Source: Heterobilharzia americana
Lineage: Eukaryota > Platyhelminthes > Trematoda > Strigeidida > Schistosomatidae
Length of the DNA: 64,000 nt
Assembly: GCA_944470555.2 (NCBI GenBank)
Contig: OX104132.1
Location: 8,379,755 to 8,443,754, forward strand
Direction: 5' to 3'
Below are positions 1 through 9,910 of the stretch, piece by piece. The translations under genes were made by a program, and so were the position numbers. The notes below the pieces were generated by a model. That model saw nothing but the letters and a program-made list of their open reading frames with translations. It was not told the DNA's origin and made no database searches. Position 1 is the stretch's first letter, and every line of letters begins with the position of its first letter.

Positions 1-554
1 AACAGTGGTCTGTATGTACTGTTCAACCTTTAGGCTCGGTTAGAGGGGGAAGTAACTGGCGAGGAATCAACAGATATCGATTAAAACTCTATCACCAGCC
101 GAGCCATTCACAGGATCGTTTATTTCTTTTGCATGTTAGTTGAACAGAACAATGTTGTCTCTGTATTCTAAGTCGACCAGGGGATTTTCTGGCAACGATG
201 GCTTATTATCAGATAACATGCAATATGTTAATGTACTAGTATTTCAGCATGGTCTATGATGACTATGTTCACTGTAAGATTCTAGCCTGTGTATAATATA
301 TTGATTAGTCACTAGAGAGTAACAAGCTTCACGTTGTCTATTCCTGTGTACTGTTCAATGCTGTCGATCATTTTGGAATGTGGCGATCAAGCTAGGAGGC
401 TGATCGTCCGGGTGCACTTTGATGGGTATTATTTGGTTGGAAGCAATCGGCAGGAAGCCCTGGACCTAGGTTCGACTAAAGTGCACTACGAATTCAGTCA
501 GCTCTCAGGACTAGACAACATAGAATTGGTTGCTCTCCGGTAACCAGTCTTTGT
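1..554. other. non-coding sequence with an inverted repeat arm
   Basis: No coding exon is supported here. The stretch at 435-455 (GGTTGGAAGCAATCGGCAGG plus A) is an exact 21-nt reverse complement of 721-741, with patchy similarity on either side, so 380-540 is probably part of a dispersed repeat in the opposite orientation to the SINE-like unit that follows. A short open frame at 334-543 crosses this repeat and has no recognisable protein content. Confidence 0.4.
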
Positions 555-760
555 ATCTGATCCAGTCAGTCGGGGTCCGAATAACTCAGTGGTAACATTG
601 CTGACTACAACTCTGGAGAATGCGGGTTTGAGTCTCAGGCAAGACATCGGTTCCCCCACTATTGCAGATACGCCTTGCTGACTAGTGCTAAGAAGCTCGA
701 AATCTAGATCGAGCAGGGTTTCCTGCCGATTGCTTCCAACCGACTAAAACACATCAGCAG
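555..760 (+). repeat. tRNA-like SINE candidate
   Basis: A box-A-like stretch (AACTCAGTGGTAAC, about 583-596) is followed about 30 nt later by a box-B-like stretch (GGGTTTGAGTCT, 624-635). This is the internal RNA polymerase III promoter layout of a tRNA-derived SINE. The end overlaps the inverted 21-mer at 721-741. I see only this copy clearly, so assignment as a SINE is an inference from promoter-like layout. Confidence 0.35.
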
Positions 761-1794
761 TTTCCTACGAAACAACTTAACTGGATAACTACTACAGCCA
801 TTGATGTATGAATTCTGTCATTCAAATCACTGTGATACATGCATGGTGTTAAGTTCTAAAACGGCGATTGCTGAGAACCAGCCAACGTGACGTATGAATC
901 TCAAAAGTCATAAACACAATTACTGACGTTTGTTGACAAGGCTGTAGTGTAAACAAGAATTATAACCAGAATAATATTAGCCAACACCTTTATCTGTGAC
1001 ACTTCCATAGGGAAATTCGCCGAACCACTTACAAGAAAAGACGACAAGATCCAATTAAATAATCCACAATACGATAAGATTTAGCAGCTCTTCTCCAACA
1101 AGCAGGCAATCCAAATGACTAAGATCAGGCCATACACAAAATCAGTCCTAAAGATAAAGATAGCCTATCAGAATGAAGGTTGCATGTGCAAAGGGATAGA
1201 CAGGCATAAGTCAATAAGACTCATAACAAATCGAACAGAAAAGATATGTAGGTAGGGGAGTCGGATTACAAACACAACTTTGGGAATGAAGATAGAAGAT
1301 TATAACATTTTCAACACCGTTCCTCAAGACAATTGCCCTAACCTTCAAAACCTACCTTGCATCCGAACGTCAACAGTCGATGGAAATGGTACAATTAACT
1401 GTTGTCACAACCGTGGAGGTTGACTATTCGGACGTGACAGGCACAATATTGTATGTCATATCTCACAGTGCTTGCTGAGGTTCGAATTGTACCTTTAAAA
1501 AATCTCATCTTCTCTGAACACACCTCCTAAGTCCCCACTGAAGGCAAGTTGACATTTCTTGAGAAATAGATATTTATGCTGACTTAGGGCAAGTACAACA
1601 TTGAGTACAAGGTTATATGACGTAGTGGCAATTTGCAGCACTTTTCTGAAGGACTAAGCAATTTGCCTGATTCAGCTTACATCTAACTCAGCGTTTCTTT
1701 TTCACGAATCAACATCTGTACGTGATGTGGCTTTTTCTGATAAAGGAAAATATCGTTCCGTAACTTGTCCCGCTTGTATTCACACACTAACCGC
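761..1794. other. no gene recognised
   Basis: AT-rich sequence without a convincing exon, RNA gene or recognisable transposon. It ends where family A retroelement sequence begins. Confidence 0.5.
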
Positions 1795-2872
1795 AGTTAC
1801 CGTTGACCCGATCACAGGTGAATTTTCCTTAGATCTAGAATATGCAGATGACATAGTCCTGTTAGGTGAAGACGCTGACAAGATGCAGAGTCTTCTGAAC
1901 ACTTTGAGTGGGAATTTGAGAATGTTTGGGATGCGATTTTCACCACCCAAATGCAAATTTTTGCTCCAGGACTGGTCTTCAGCGGTACCGCGGTTAACAA
2001 TAGAGAGTGAAGTGGTTGAGTGTGTTGACCACTTCACTTACCTGGGAAGTAGGATCAACTCTGGTGGGTCAGTTGGCGATGAGATTTCTGCACGGATACA
2101 AAAGGCTCGATTGGCTTTTGCCAATTTGCGCCACCTATGGCGCCGCCGTGATATTCGTTTGTCTATTAAGGGTCGCGTGTACTGCACAGCAGTCCGGTCT
2201 GTTCTACTGTATGGTTGTGAAACATGGCCATTGAAAGTAGAGGATACAAAAAGGCTTCAGGTGTTTGACCACCGTTGCCTTCGTAGTATAGGACGTATTC
2301 CGTGGTGTCACCACATGAGTAATGCAGAAGTTAGGTGTAGAGTTTTGGGGAGAAGAGGTAAGTCAGTCGACGAGGTTGTGAACCTTCATCGACTGAGATG
2401 GTTGGGACACGTACTACGTATGCCTAGTCACCGATTGCCTCGTCACACAATGTTGGCTGAGGTGGGTTCAGGCTGGAAAAAGGCCCGAGGTGGCCAGACT
2501 AAAACATGGCACCAATGTATGAAGTCTCTGACTGTTGGTTTAAGCCATGTAGGACGATGCAGACTAGGTGGTTGGGGTCGGTGGGACAAGAGGAACCAGT
2601 GGTTGGAGACCCTAGGTGATATGTCTCAGAACCGAAGTCAGTGGCGCAGATGTATACACACATTATCCTCATCTTAACAACGCTATACCGAATCTCACTA
2701 TTTTGTGACTCCTCTTTCCTTTCTTCTCGTACTTTATATTTCTTTTGACTGCATTCACTTATCTTCATCCTTCACCTCACTGACTTTTTACTTGGTGTGC
2801 TGATATGAGGTGTGGCAACTCGGACCGTAAGGCAGTAATGCCTGGTCCTATGTTGATAATGATGATGATGAA
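1795..2872 (+). mobile_element. 5'-truncated family A (RTE-like) retrotransposon
   Basis: The copy starts in the RT palm and runs through the C-terminal domain and 3' UTR to a GATAATGATGATGATG tail at about 2853-2870. Its 3' UTR (ending CCTGGTCCTATGTTGATAA) recurs at 58540-58602 and, reverse complemented, at 60010-60070. Loss of the 5' end and a short microsatellite tail are what target-primed reverse transcription leaves behind. RTE assignment rests on general similarity, not on a search. Confidence 0.85.
1813..2677 (+). pseudogene. RT C-terminal half of family A, open but 5'-truncated
   Basis: The frame is uninterrupted from RT motif C to the stop. Motif C reads LEYADDIVLLGE, so the catalytic YADD is intact. 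It is followed by the thumb region (VDHFTYLGSRI) and a conserved C-terminal block (LRWLGHVLRMPSHRLPRH) ending near CIHTLSSS. Endonuclease and RT motifs A and B are absent, so it cannot be autonomous. Codons upstream to 1727 are open by chance and belong to flanking DNA. It is the most intact C-terminus of this family in the window. Confidence 0.8.
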
Positions 2873-3685
2873 CCGCAGTTACGATCGCCCTCTGAGAGGC
2901 AGCTGGCTGTCTCCTGCTGAGGACTCACCTACGAAACTCATTGGTAAACTTTCTCTTATGTGGACATCTTAAACGGACGTGTTTTACTGTAATGTCGAAG
3001 GTTGCACTGTTACGTGAAAATCTGCATTACCAGACCACGGACACTTAGCACTAATACCTCAGTTTGCAGTCTTTTTCAGCTCTGAGCCTTCAGTTCTAGA
3101 TTGAGATGCAGCACCAAAATCAAACCTCTGGTTTCCAAGATCATAGATAAAGCTGCCGACTTCACTGCTTTCCACCAAAATATTTCCGTCAAAATCAAGC
3201 TTCTAGTGGGTTAATTGCAATTTAAACGTTCCTGAAGGGTCTGATTGAATTGATGTGCAGGTAGTCAAGCAGTTTACTGACGCTACCTGACAATTTTACT
3301 CACATGCTACTGAAAATACTACCCAAACAGCGACCGAGTGAGGTGTAACGTTGCCTCTACGTTCCAATACCCAGTGGACTTCTAAAATGTTTTCTGCTAG
3401 TAGTATCCAAACAGTCTTGTCCAAAATCTCGCTAAATTTCAGATATCGTAGGTGTGGTCGCAAAACTGAACGACCTTCACAGTCACTGATTTGCGGATTA
3501 TCATTCAAATCATTGTGATCCATATATGGTACATCTGTTTTACCTTTTCTAAATTGAACTTCTCAATGGTATGCTCACATATATGAACTATTGATGATAC
3601 TTCAGTGTTATCAACTGACTTGGATGGGTCAGTATACTATAAAACTGTGCAAATCGCTTACAAATTACTATATCTCCATACCGAG
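2873..3685. other. unassigned, no supported gene
   Basis: No transposon signature or exon is recognised. Open frames on the minus strand around 3296-3523 have no identifiable domain. Confidence 0.45.
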
Positions 3686-4081
3686 CCGCCGCCTATCTTA
3701 ATGTGCCATGCTAGGGAAGTTGCATTAGGTCGGAGGGTTCAGGGTGACCGTGACAAGACGTCGCACCAGTCGCTGAAGTCTGTGACTGTTGATCTAATTC
3801 GTGCTGAGAGCTGTAGGGTTTTTAGCTGTGATTCCTGAGATGTTAGGAATGAGTGGCTGAGGGATCTTGGTGATATAGCTGAAAATAGGTCACAGTGACC
3901 CAGATCTATTCACTCCTTGAATATTCGCACTAACCGTTGTTTTCAAATTGTTTGTTCTCTCACACAACTGTCTACTGTGATATCAGTTTTTTTCTAGCCA
4001 CCTGTTCTTTATGTACTAATGTAAAGTGTGGGAACATGGACGGATGCACTTGTGTACGGAATTGTAAGTTGATTTTGTATA
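3686..4081 (+). mobile_element. 3' fragment of subfamily A2 (RTE-like)
   Basis: The sequence matches the last part of the A2 element seen at 7640-8058: the tail of the coding region (a degraded form of the block that includes SLTVGLSH) followed by the A2 3' UTR with CCTGTTCTTTATGTACTAAT and the AAGTGTGGGAAC block. Frameshifts and stops break the frame. It is an old 5'-truncated copy. Confidence 0.7.
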
Positions 4082-4084
4082 TTG

Positions 4085-4290
4085 ATTTGGAGGTAGTATT
4101 CAACGTGGACTGACATCATTTGGGGGACCATTGAAAATCTGGGAGTGCTGGATAGCTATTTCGTCCTAATATGGGACTCTTCAACAGTACACTACCCGGC
4201 TAGGGATCGAACTCAGGTTTCAGGGCGAACGCGTTAATCATTTAGTCACTGGGTCGGTTTCCAGTGGTCCACAATTTCCAACTTCTGTCA
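4085..4290 (-). repeat. SINE2 copy, minus strand, with hammerhead-like core
   Basis: Read on the minus strand, this copy has a tRNA-like head with a box-B-like TTCGATCCCTAGC, then a core TTGAAGA (4178-4184), stem II GTCC/GGAC, GAAA (4159-4162), and TAGCTATC before CAGCAC. The order matches a hammerhead ribozyme, with one transition from the CUGANGA consensus. It forms an inverted repeat with 4440-4650. Confidence 0.65.
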
Positions 4291-4439
4291 ATTCATCTCA
4301 GAAATACATTACTGTATAGTGCTCATTAGTAACTTGCTTCCAGATGGATATCACGAAGCTCTAATGAGAAACCGTAGCATGTGGGGCCAACCAGTCGGTA
4401 GTGAAACGTATGCCAACTGAAGACCTTGGGTGACAGTCA

Positions 4440-4650
4440 CGCTATGTTGTGAACTGAAAGAAGTTGGAAATTGTGAACCACTGAAAACCGACCCAGTGAT
4501 TGAATGATTAGCGCGTTCGATCCCTAGCTGGGTCGTGGGTGCGTACCGCCGAGGAGTCCCATACTAGGACGAAACAGCTGTCCAGTGCTCCCAAATATTC
4601 AATGGTTCCCCAACTGTTGTCAGTCCATGATGAATACTACCTTTAAACTA
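4440..4650 (+). repeat. SINE2 copy, plus strand, with decayed hammerhead core
   Basis: The copy contains GCGCGTTCGATCCCTAGC (tRNA box-B-like), then CCGAGGA (4549-4555) where a hammerhead has CUGANGA, stem II GTCC and GGAC around a 7-nt loop, and GAAAC followed by AGCTGTC (4571-4581). The 3' end reads CAGTCCATGATGAATACTACC, shared with copies at 18130 and 20310. With 4085-4290 it forms arms of about 200 bp around a loop of about 150 nt. Confidence 0.65.
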
Positions 4651-5127
4651 AAAAATCCTCATTCATCTCAAAGAAGGATATTACTTTCTCTGACTATTAA
4701 GCCCCTGTGAAAGAGAATATGATCACTGTTACAATCGTCAAATCGACATTCTTTCCTAACGAGCTGACAATTATCATGTCCCGAATGAGCCTGTATCAAG
4801 AAATATCCTGATGCTCATGATTCTGAAGTATTCTGTTCACAAGTGAACCTGCGTTACGGTGTTTTGTGAATCAATATCAAGACCGTTTATAAGTAACGTA
4901 AAAATATAAGTGAAAAAATTCGAATTGACGTAATGGATTTCTAAATGATGTAACCATGTTAACTTTGTATCTCTTTGAATTGAATGACATTCGAAATACC
5001 TCAAGTTATAAAACACAACTGATTTTTCTTTGCAGTATGTTCATAGTTTCCATGATTTCTATTATCATCATTAGCAATAAACAATAACCTAAAATTTATG
5101 CTTACTATTTTATCTTTGTTTGCACAG
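4651..5127. other. non-coding sequence upstream of the first detected PIX-like exon
   Basis: No domain-bearing exon is seen. I looked for an exon ending in phase 0 with PH-domain character to continue the gene upstream and found none here, so the preceding intron probably extends beyond the window start or the exon is too diverged to recognise. Confidence 0.45.
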
Positions 5128-5203
5128 ACCAAGATTCCACTGAATCTCCTTGCTGTGAATAGTTCAACTGAAAGTGAAACCAGCTTTGATTTGCTAGTTA
5201 AAG
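5128..5203 (+). CDS. ARHGEF7-like: PIX-like RhoGEF, internal exon (PH domain part)
   Basis: A 76-nt exon lies between TTTGCACAG and GTAAGATTT, both good splice sites. Only one frame is open, reading TKIPLNLLAV and ending in FDLLVK with one extra base (exit phase 1). That base plus the AT opening the next exon at 9578 makes an Asp codon, so frame continues exactly. The sequence resembles the middle strands of a PH domain (a hydrophobic IPLNLLAV strand, a polar loop, then FDLLVK). Alone this exon would be weak; its value is the phase match and order with five further exons ending in a clear PIX motif. In PIX proteins the DH-PH pair exchanges nucleotide on Rac/Cdc42 and binds membrane lipid. The preceding exon should end in phase 0 and was not found. 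Confidence 0.6.
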
Positions 5204-6060
5204 GTAAGATTTGAAAATTAAACATGTCAGTAATGTAAACAAACTAAGGTTTAATGATGCATAATCTATAAAATTTACTCCATTTATTCCATTTAGAGGT
5301 TTTGTAGGGGGATTGATTGATTTGAAAGTAGCTTTTTTATTATCGAGGATCGATGTTAGGTGGTAGTAGGCTCTTGAGCAGTTCGCGCTGTCATAGTGTC
5401 GTATATGTGGATTACTGATAAGTGCTGAACCAGAAATAAATAGCTATTTTGATCGTGCCACGTTCCTTAAGTAGGGTAGTTTAGTAATGAAGTTTTCATT
5501 GTCTTTCTAGACAACATAATCAGAACTAAATTCAGTATGAAGTAAGCTTTCAGTATTTCTCCTTGAGTAATTCAGTAGCTAACCCTATAAAAGTGTTATT
5601 TTCCTTGATTCCTGTGTCGACTACATCGGTTTTCCTGTTGACCGTTTCTCTGCCTTTTAGTTGTTGATCATTTTGTTGGTTGATGACGCAGCGAAACCAA
5701 GATACTCACTTGGCTGCTCGAACCTTGGTATGTGTAACAGTGTTCCGTGTATAGCAGTTATTACTAACTCTATCGATGTTTTGCACTACAATGTTTCGTC
5801 ATGAAGGTTTTCTGATCTAATCCTCACTTGTTTAGAGAATGAGAGTTTTTCCTGAACCTTTAGTGTGAATAAGTATGTATGGGTGTTTACAGTTTGTATC
5901 TTCCTGTTGTCCAACCCAACTACATATAGATATGTAGTCACCTGTTTTTTAAGTACCTACTCATTCAGCTAAAAATCCTTGCTCACAACGGTTGCCGATC
6001 TAAATCTGTTGACCTCATTATCATTCATGATTTTTAACCTAATTCGCATCGATTTCAGAA

Positions 6061-8058
6061 CCCGACTGACTGACAAAATCTACTTAGAACCTCGCACATA
6101 TGTGCATCGGCTCAACTTGCCACACTTCACAGTAGTGCACAAAGAACAGGTAGACAGAAAAAAACTGATATTAAAAATTAACGAAGTTGTGAGTGAGAAT
6201 AAACAACCTGAAGATAAAGGTTGATGCACATATTCAAGCGTCAGAAGACACCGGAGACAGAATACATCCGCGCCCTTGTGATGGATTTTCAATCATATCA
6301 CCAAGAGTTCTCAACCTTCCTTAAAAGTGAGGAAATTGTGTCGAACCTGAAACGATGCAAAGCAGCAAAACCTAAAAGTTTGCAATTTGAATTTTTCGAA
6401 GATTGAGGCAGGAAATCGCTCATTAGAGTGATGAAGGTACTAGGCTGTATAAAGAAATCAGAGGTGATCGCGTCTGGTTGTTATACCCCACTGATTATTC
6501 CAGTCTATAAAAGTAAGAGAAATCTTCCTGCAGCAACCATAGGGGAATTAGTTTGACTAAAATTATATCCAAGATCCTAGAGTTCATAGTTATGCGATGC
6601 CTACCTGGAGCTCAACAACAGAAAACTCGAGACAACCATGCAGGTTTCAGACCTGGATGAGAGTCATCGATCAGATTTTCCCATTTCGACAAGTTCTGGA
6701 ACACAGGCATATGTACCGGCTAATTGCCGACACTTGCCATATTTCTTGACCTAAAGGTGGCATTTGACTCTTTCGACCATGAGATGCTGTGACATTATCT
6801 AACTGTGAAAGGAGTACCGAGCAAGTATATAACGCTAATCAAAACTATTTACACGAAATCATGTAGTCATGTAACGGCTTATGAAGAGCTGTCATCAGAA
6901 TTGATGACAACTAACGGTGTTCGCTAGAGAGATATCCACCAACTCCGTTTCTCTTTTAACTTCGTCATAGACGTACTAATGGAAATAACCATAACAACGT
7001 CTGACATCACAGAGATTGACCTACTCTCTGGAAGTCATCTGGTATGCAGAAGATTTCGTTTTACCTGATGAAGACGCTAGCAAAATGCAGGGTTTCCCAA
7101 ACGTGTTGAACAAAAATCTCAGTATTTTTGGCATACGTCTCGTACCTGTCAAATGTAAGATGATGCTCCAGGACTGGTCTGCAACCACTCCCAGTTTAAG
7201 GGTAGGGAGTAAAGTGGAGGAGTGTGTCAACCACTCCACTTACTTGGGCAGTTGCATCAGATCGAACGGGCTGGTTACTAACAAAATCTCAGATCGAATA
7301 CAGAAGGCCCGTTTGGCATTTACCAACTTGCCTCATTCATGGTACCTACTGGCGAGATATCCGACTATCTATCAAAGGATGAGTATACTGAGCTGTAGTC
7401 CATTCTGTTCTATTGCACGGTTGTGAGACATGGCTGCTAAGAGTAGAAGACAGGAAGTGATTACAGAGTTTTGATCATAAGTGGCTTTGTAGCACTGCTC
7501 ACACCATGTGAGCAGTGTTTGGATCAGACGAAGGACATTGAGTAAGACAGGCAGGTCGATTGATGAGGTTGTGAACCTTAGTCAACTGAGATGGCTTGGA
7601 CATGTAGTGTGTATGCTGAGCCACCGACTACCTCGAAGTGCCATTGTGGGAGAAGTTGGATTAAACTGGAAGAGGGTTGAGGGTGACTAAACCGAGACTG
7701 TGGCCCTGGTTGACGAATTACCTGATTGTTAGTCTGAGTCTTGTGGGGAGATGTAGACTGCCTGGTTGGGATCCCCGAGACTAAAGGAATCAGTGACTGA
7801 GGACTGACACTTGGTGAAATGGTTGAAAATCCATCACAAGGGCGCGGATGTATTCTGTCTCCGGTGTCTTCTGACGCTTGAATATGTGCATCAACCTTTA
7901 TCTTCAGGTTGTTTATTCTCACTCACAACTTCGTTAATTTTTAATATCAGTTTTTTTCTGTCTACCTGTTCTTTGTGCACTACTGTGAAGTGTGGCAAGT
8001 TGAGCCGATGCACATATTTGCGAGATTCTACGTTGAGTTTGTCAGTCAGTGGTGAAGT
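6061..8058 (+). mobile_element. subfamily A2 RTE-like element bounded by inverted copies of its 3' UTR
   Basis: From about 6295 the plus strand encodes a decayed RT: fingers near FLKSEEIVSNLKRCKAAKP, an EYAED-like motif C region at about 7045 and the thumb CVNHSTYLGSCI, then the WLGHV block at 7590-7630. Stops and frameshifts occur throughout, and endonuclease is missing. The 3' UTR at 7820-8058 is present again, reverse complemented and nearly identical, at 6061-6297. The arms therefore look like terminal inverted repeats of about 230 bp, although they derive from the element's own 3' end. Confidence 0.75.
6295..7690 (+). pseudogene. decayed RT of the A2 element
   Basis: Pieces recognisable in order are KRCKAAKP (6340), a palm region with FLDLKVAFDSFDHEML-like codons (about 6745-6790), VLPDEDASKMQGFPN (about 7070), DWSATTPSLRVGSKVEECVN (about 7165-7230), IQKARLAF (about 7295) and LRWLGHVVCMLSHRLPRSA (about 7585-7645). 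The palm-to-thumb linker has a 10-nt deletion at about 7041 relative to the inverted copy at 32700. No continuous frame remains. Confidence 0.7.
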
Positions 8059-8574
8059 GACCAGATTTGCCTGAACCCATTCAATGACTAACTGAAGTTT
8101 CTGTAGCCGCCGTTAAGAGACAGGTGTATTATTGTTTGCTTCGGCGTCACCATCCATTCCGTGCTAACTTCTACTTTTCTGTGTATTATGAATTCGTTAT
8201 TTCAAGCCAATGAAGTGATGTGTTTCTTGAAATAAATTGACCTGAATAAAGAGTTTTTTTTCCAGATAGTTATGACACGTTATTTTATGGAATATGAGCT
8301 GAGTACTGACTAATCTTCATGTTATGTAGATGAAAAGAAGGTGATGAATTGCTTGAACTTATTTGACGTCCTCTAATGGAAAGGGGTAAACAGCATGATC
8401 ACTTTTGCTGTGGACATTACGCCGATCAAAATGGTTTTTAGTTAGGAGTTTTTTGTTATGCTGAAGAATCCTATCCTATCTACCGGATAAGCGAAAATTC
8501 TATATTCAATGCTGATAGGAAGCGGCCTAAATTGAAATCAGCTTTGTAGGCCATCTGTCGCTAGGTTAGATTAT

Positions 8575-8930
8575 TTGTATGTCAACCTAAGTAACATGTT
8601 ACTGTGTGGGCAGGTAGACCTTTCCGAACAATTTCAACGTACTGCTAATTAATCAGAATAAGTATCCAACTTCTGACCTAGTGTCTTCATATTCTGAGTT
8701 TAAACTGCATCTAGATGAATTTTCTCGTCAAATAAAGTTGTCTTCGTTACAGTCACAGGCACTCTTTATGTCTTTTTTCGCGGCTCAGTGAAATATACGG
8801 TTCTAAGGGAGAACAGTCCCTGTTCGTCTCCATTCGGAGTGTCTCATTGCGTTAGTGGCGTTCACGTACCTCGAATTATTCTGTCAGCCACTTCCACTCG
8901 GTCACTTTAAATACTATTCAACTCATGACA
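8575..8930 (+). repeat. LTR-like dispersed repeat
   Basis: The segment is related, in reverse complement, to 44090-44345. Shared blocks are TACTGTGTGGGCAGG-like, a CGTCAAATAAAGTTGT block with an embedded AATAAA poly(A) signal, and TTTTCGCGGCTCAGTGAA followed by GGGAGAACA. A poly(A) signal inside a roughly 300-bp non-coding repeat suggests a solo LTR, but ends and target duplications are not defined. Confidence 0.4.
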
Positions 8931-9204
8931 GTAGCTGACTGTATCAGTTAGGATATTAGAGGACAAGAATTTCTTGAAATACCAAGCTGTAGATCATGAA
9001 AGTTGAACATATTGTATTTGCTCCAACTAATGAACTGTAAGAATATAAACGATGTTACGATCATTTTTATATAAATTGAACAGTAAATTTTGTCTAATGC
9101 TCTTTATCGAGTAAATATTGCTTCACCCTGGTTTCATAAATCAAGCATACAAAGCAAATACATGCATCAAAACAACAATAATAACGGATATGCGTTGGAC
9201 AAGT

Positions 9205-9370
9205 GGTGGTTCTCGTGCCCCATTGACCTGGTGGATAACATGTGAAGCAATGCGTACTGTGTTCGATTCATAATGGAAACAGCATCACTCACTTGGGTGC
9301 AGATGCATCCAGTTGATAAGTCTTAAATCAGCGAAAACCCGTGTCCTGGATTTCCCTGCTATCCGCAAAC
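9205..9370 (+). repeat. decayed Sm-alpha-like SINE
   Basis: The copy shows a weak tRNA-like head (GACCTGGTGGATAACATGTG, then GTGTTCGATTC), the family block ATCACTCACTTGGGTGCAG, and a hammerhead relic TTGATAAGTCTTAAATCAGC followed by GAAAA and GTGTCCTGGATTTCC. The core differs from CUGANGA at two sites and stem II no longer pairs fully, so ribozyme activity is not expected. Confidence 0.6.
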
Positions 9371-9577
9371 AAGCTGATTATTCAGTAGCATCTGGGCCTG
9401 AATATAAGAGTTCATCCTTGAACGGACGTTGAGCAATTCGGTGCAGTATGGCAACGGCAGATTACAAGTATCAAACATCACATACAGAGTTACATTTACC
9501 TATCATTGATGGTAGTTTGACAGCTTTCTGCTTAGCAATTTATTCCCTTTTTTTCCTTGCATTTCTCTGAATATCAG

Positions 9578-9840
9578 ATTCAAACTCAACCAATGTGGAT
9601 TTTATACCATCGTGTAAAATATCATTCGATTGTGCAGGTCATAATGCTAGAGATCTCCTAGTGTCTACACTGACTGATCTCGTACAATACCATACTCAGG
9701 ATGGACAACAACAGACAACGGATGTTGCCCAAAGTAGTGCAGAAGAAACTCAAAATATCCCCGTTGATCCTGTTAATTTATCCGACCAAATTCGTACTGG
9801 TAAACTGACCAACTGGTCATGGAATGAATACTTACCACAG
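9578..9840 (+). CDS. ARHGEF7-like: PIX-like RhoGEF, internal exon (end of PH domain and linker)
   Basis: The acceptor is strong (TTCCTTGCATTTCTCTGAATATCAG). The exon enters in phase 1, joining exactly to 5203, and reads SNSTNVDFIPSCKISFDCAG, then HNARDLLVSTLTDLVQ, which fits the last strand and C-terminal helix of a PH domain although the usual helix Trp is not present. A Gln/Thr-rich acidic linker follows, ending TNWSWNEYLPQ. The donor is CAG|GTTTGC, a weak site, chosen because it leaves phase 0 and so matches the acceptor at 15877. A stronger-looking GTAAAC at 9800 would leave phase 1 and break the frame. Retroelement B1 begins only about 70 nt past the donor. Confidence 0.6.
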
Positions 9841-9910
9841 GTTTGCTTCATGTACTTTTATTACTGTCTAATACCTCAATCATATATTTTCTACCACCTA
9901 TACACATAAC

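Larger units (their letters stand above)
5204..9577 (+). other. intron of the PIX-like gene (4.4 kb)
   Basis: The intron is bounded by AG|GTAAGATT at 5204 and a polypyrimidine tract ending TATCAG at 9577. It holds the A2 retroelement with inverted ends (6061-8058), an LTR-like repeat (about 8575-8930) and a decayed Sm-alpha-like SINE (9205-9370). The stretches 5204-6060, 8059-8574 and 8931-9204 show no supported gene. Confidence 0.6.

Noticed and set aside
7494..7520. Perfect palindrome CACTGCTCAC...GTGAGCAGTG as a regulatory site
   Set aside because: It is part of the A2 coding region and recurs in the inverted copy at 32231-32255, so it is element sequence.
6061..8058. DNA transposon with terminal inverted repeats
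   Set aside because: The arms are the A2 retroelement 3' UTR, found alone at 3990, 17400, 31730 and 63550, and the interior encodes RT, not transposase.
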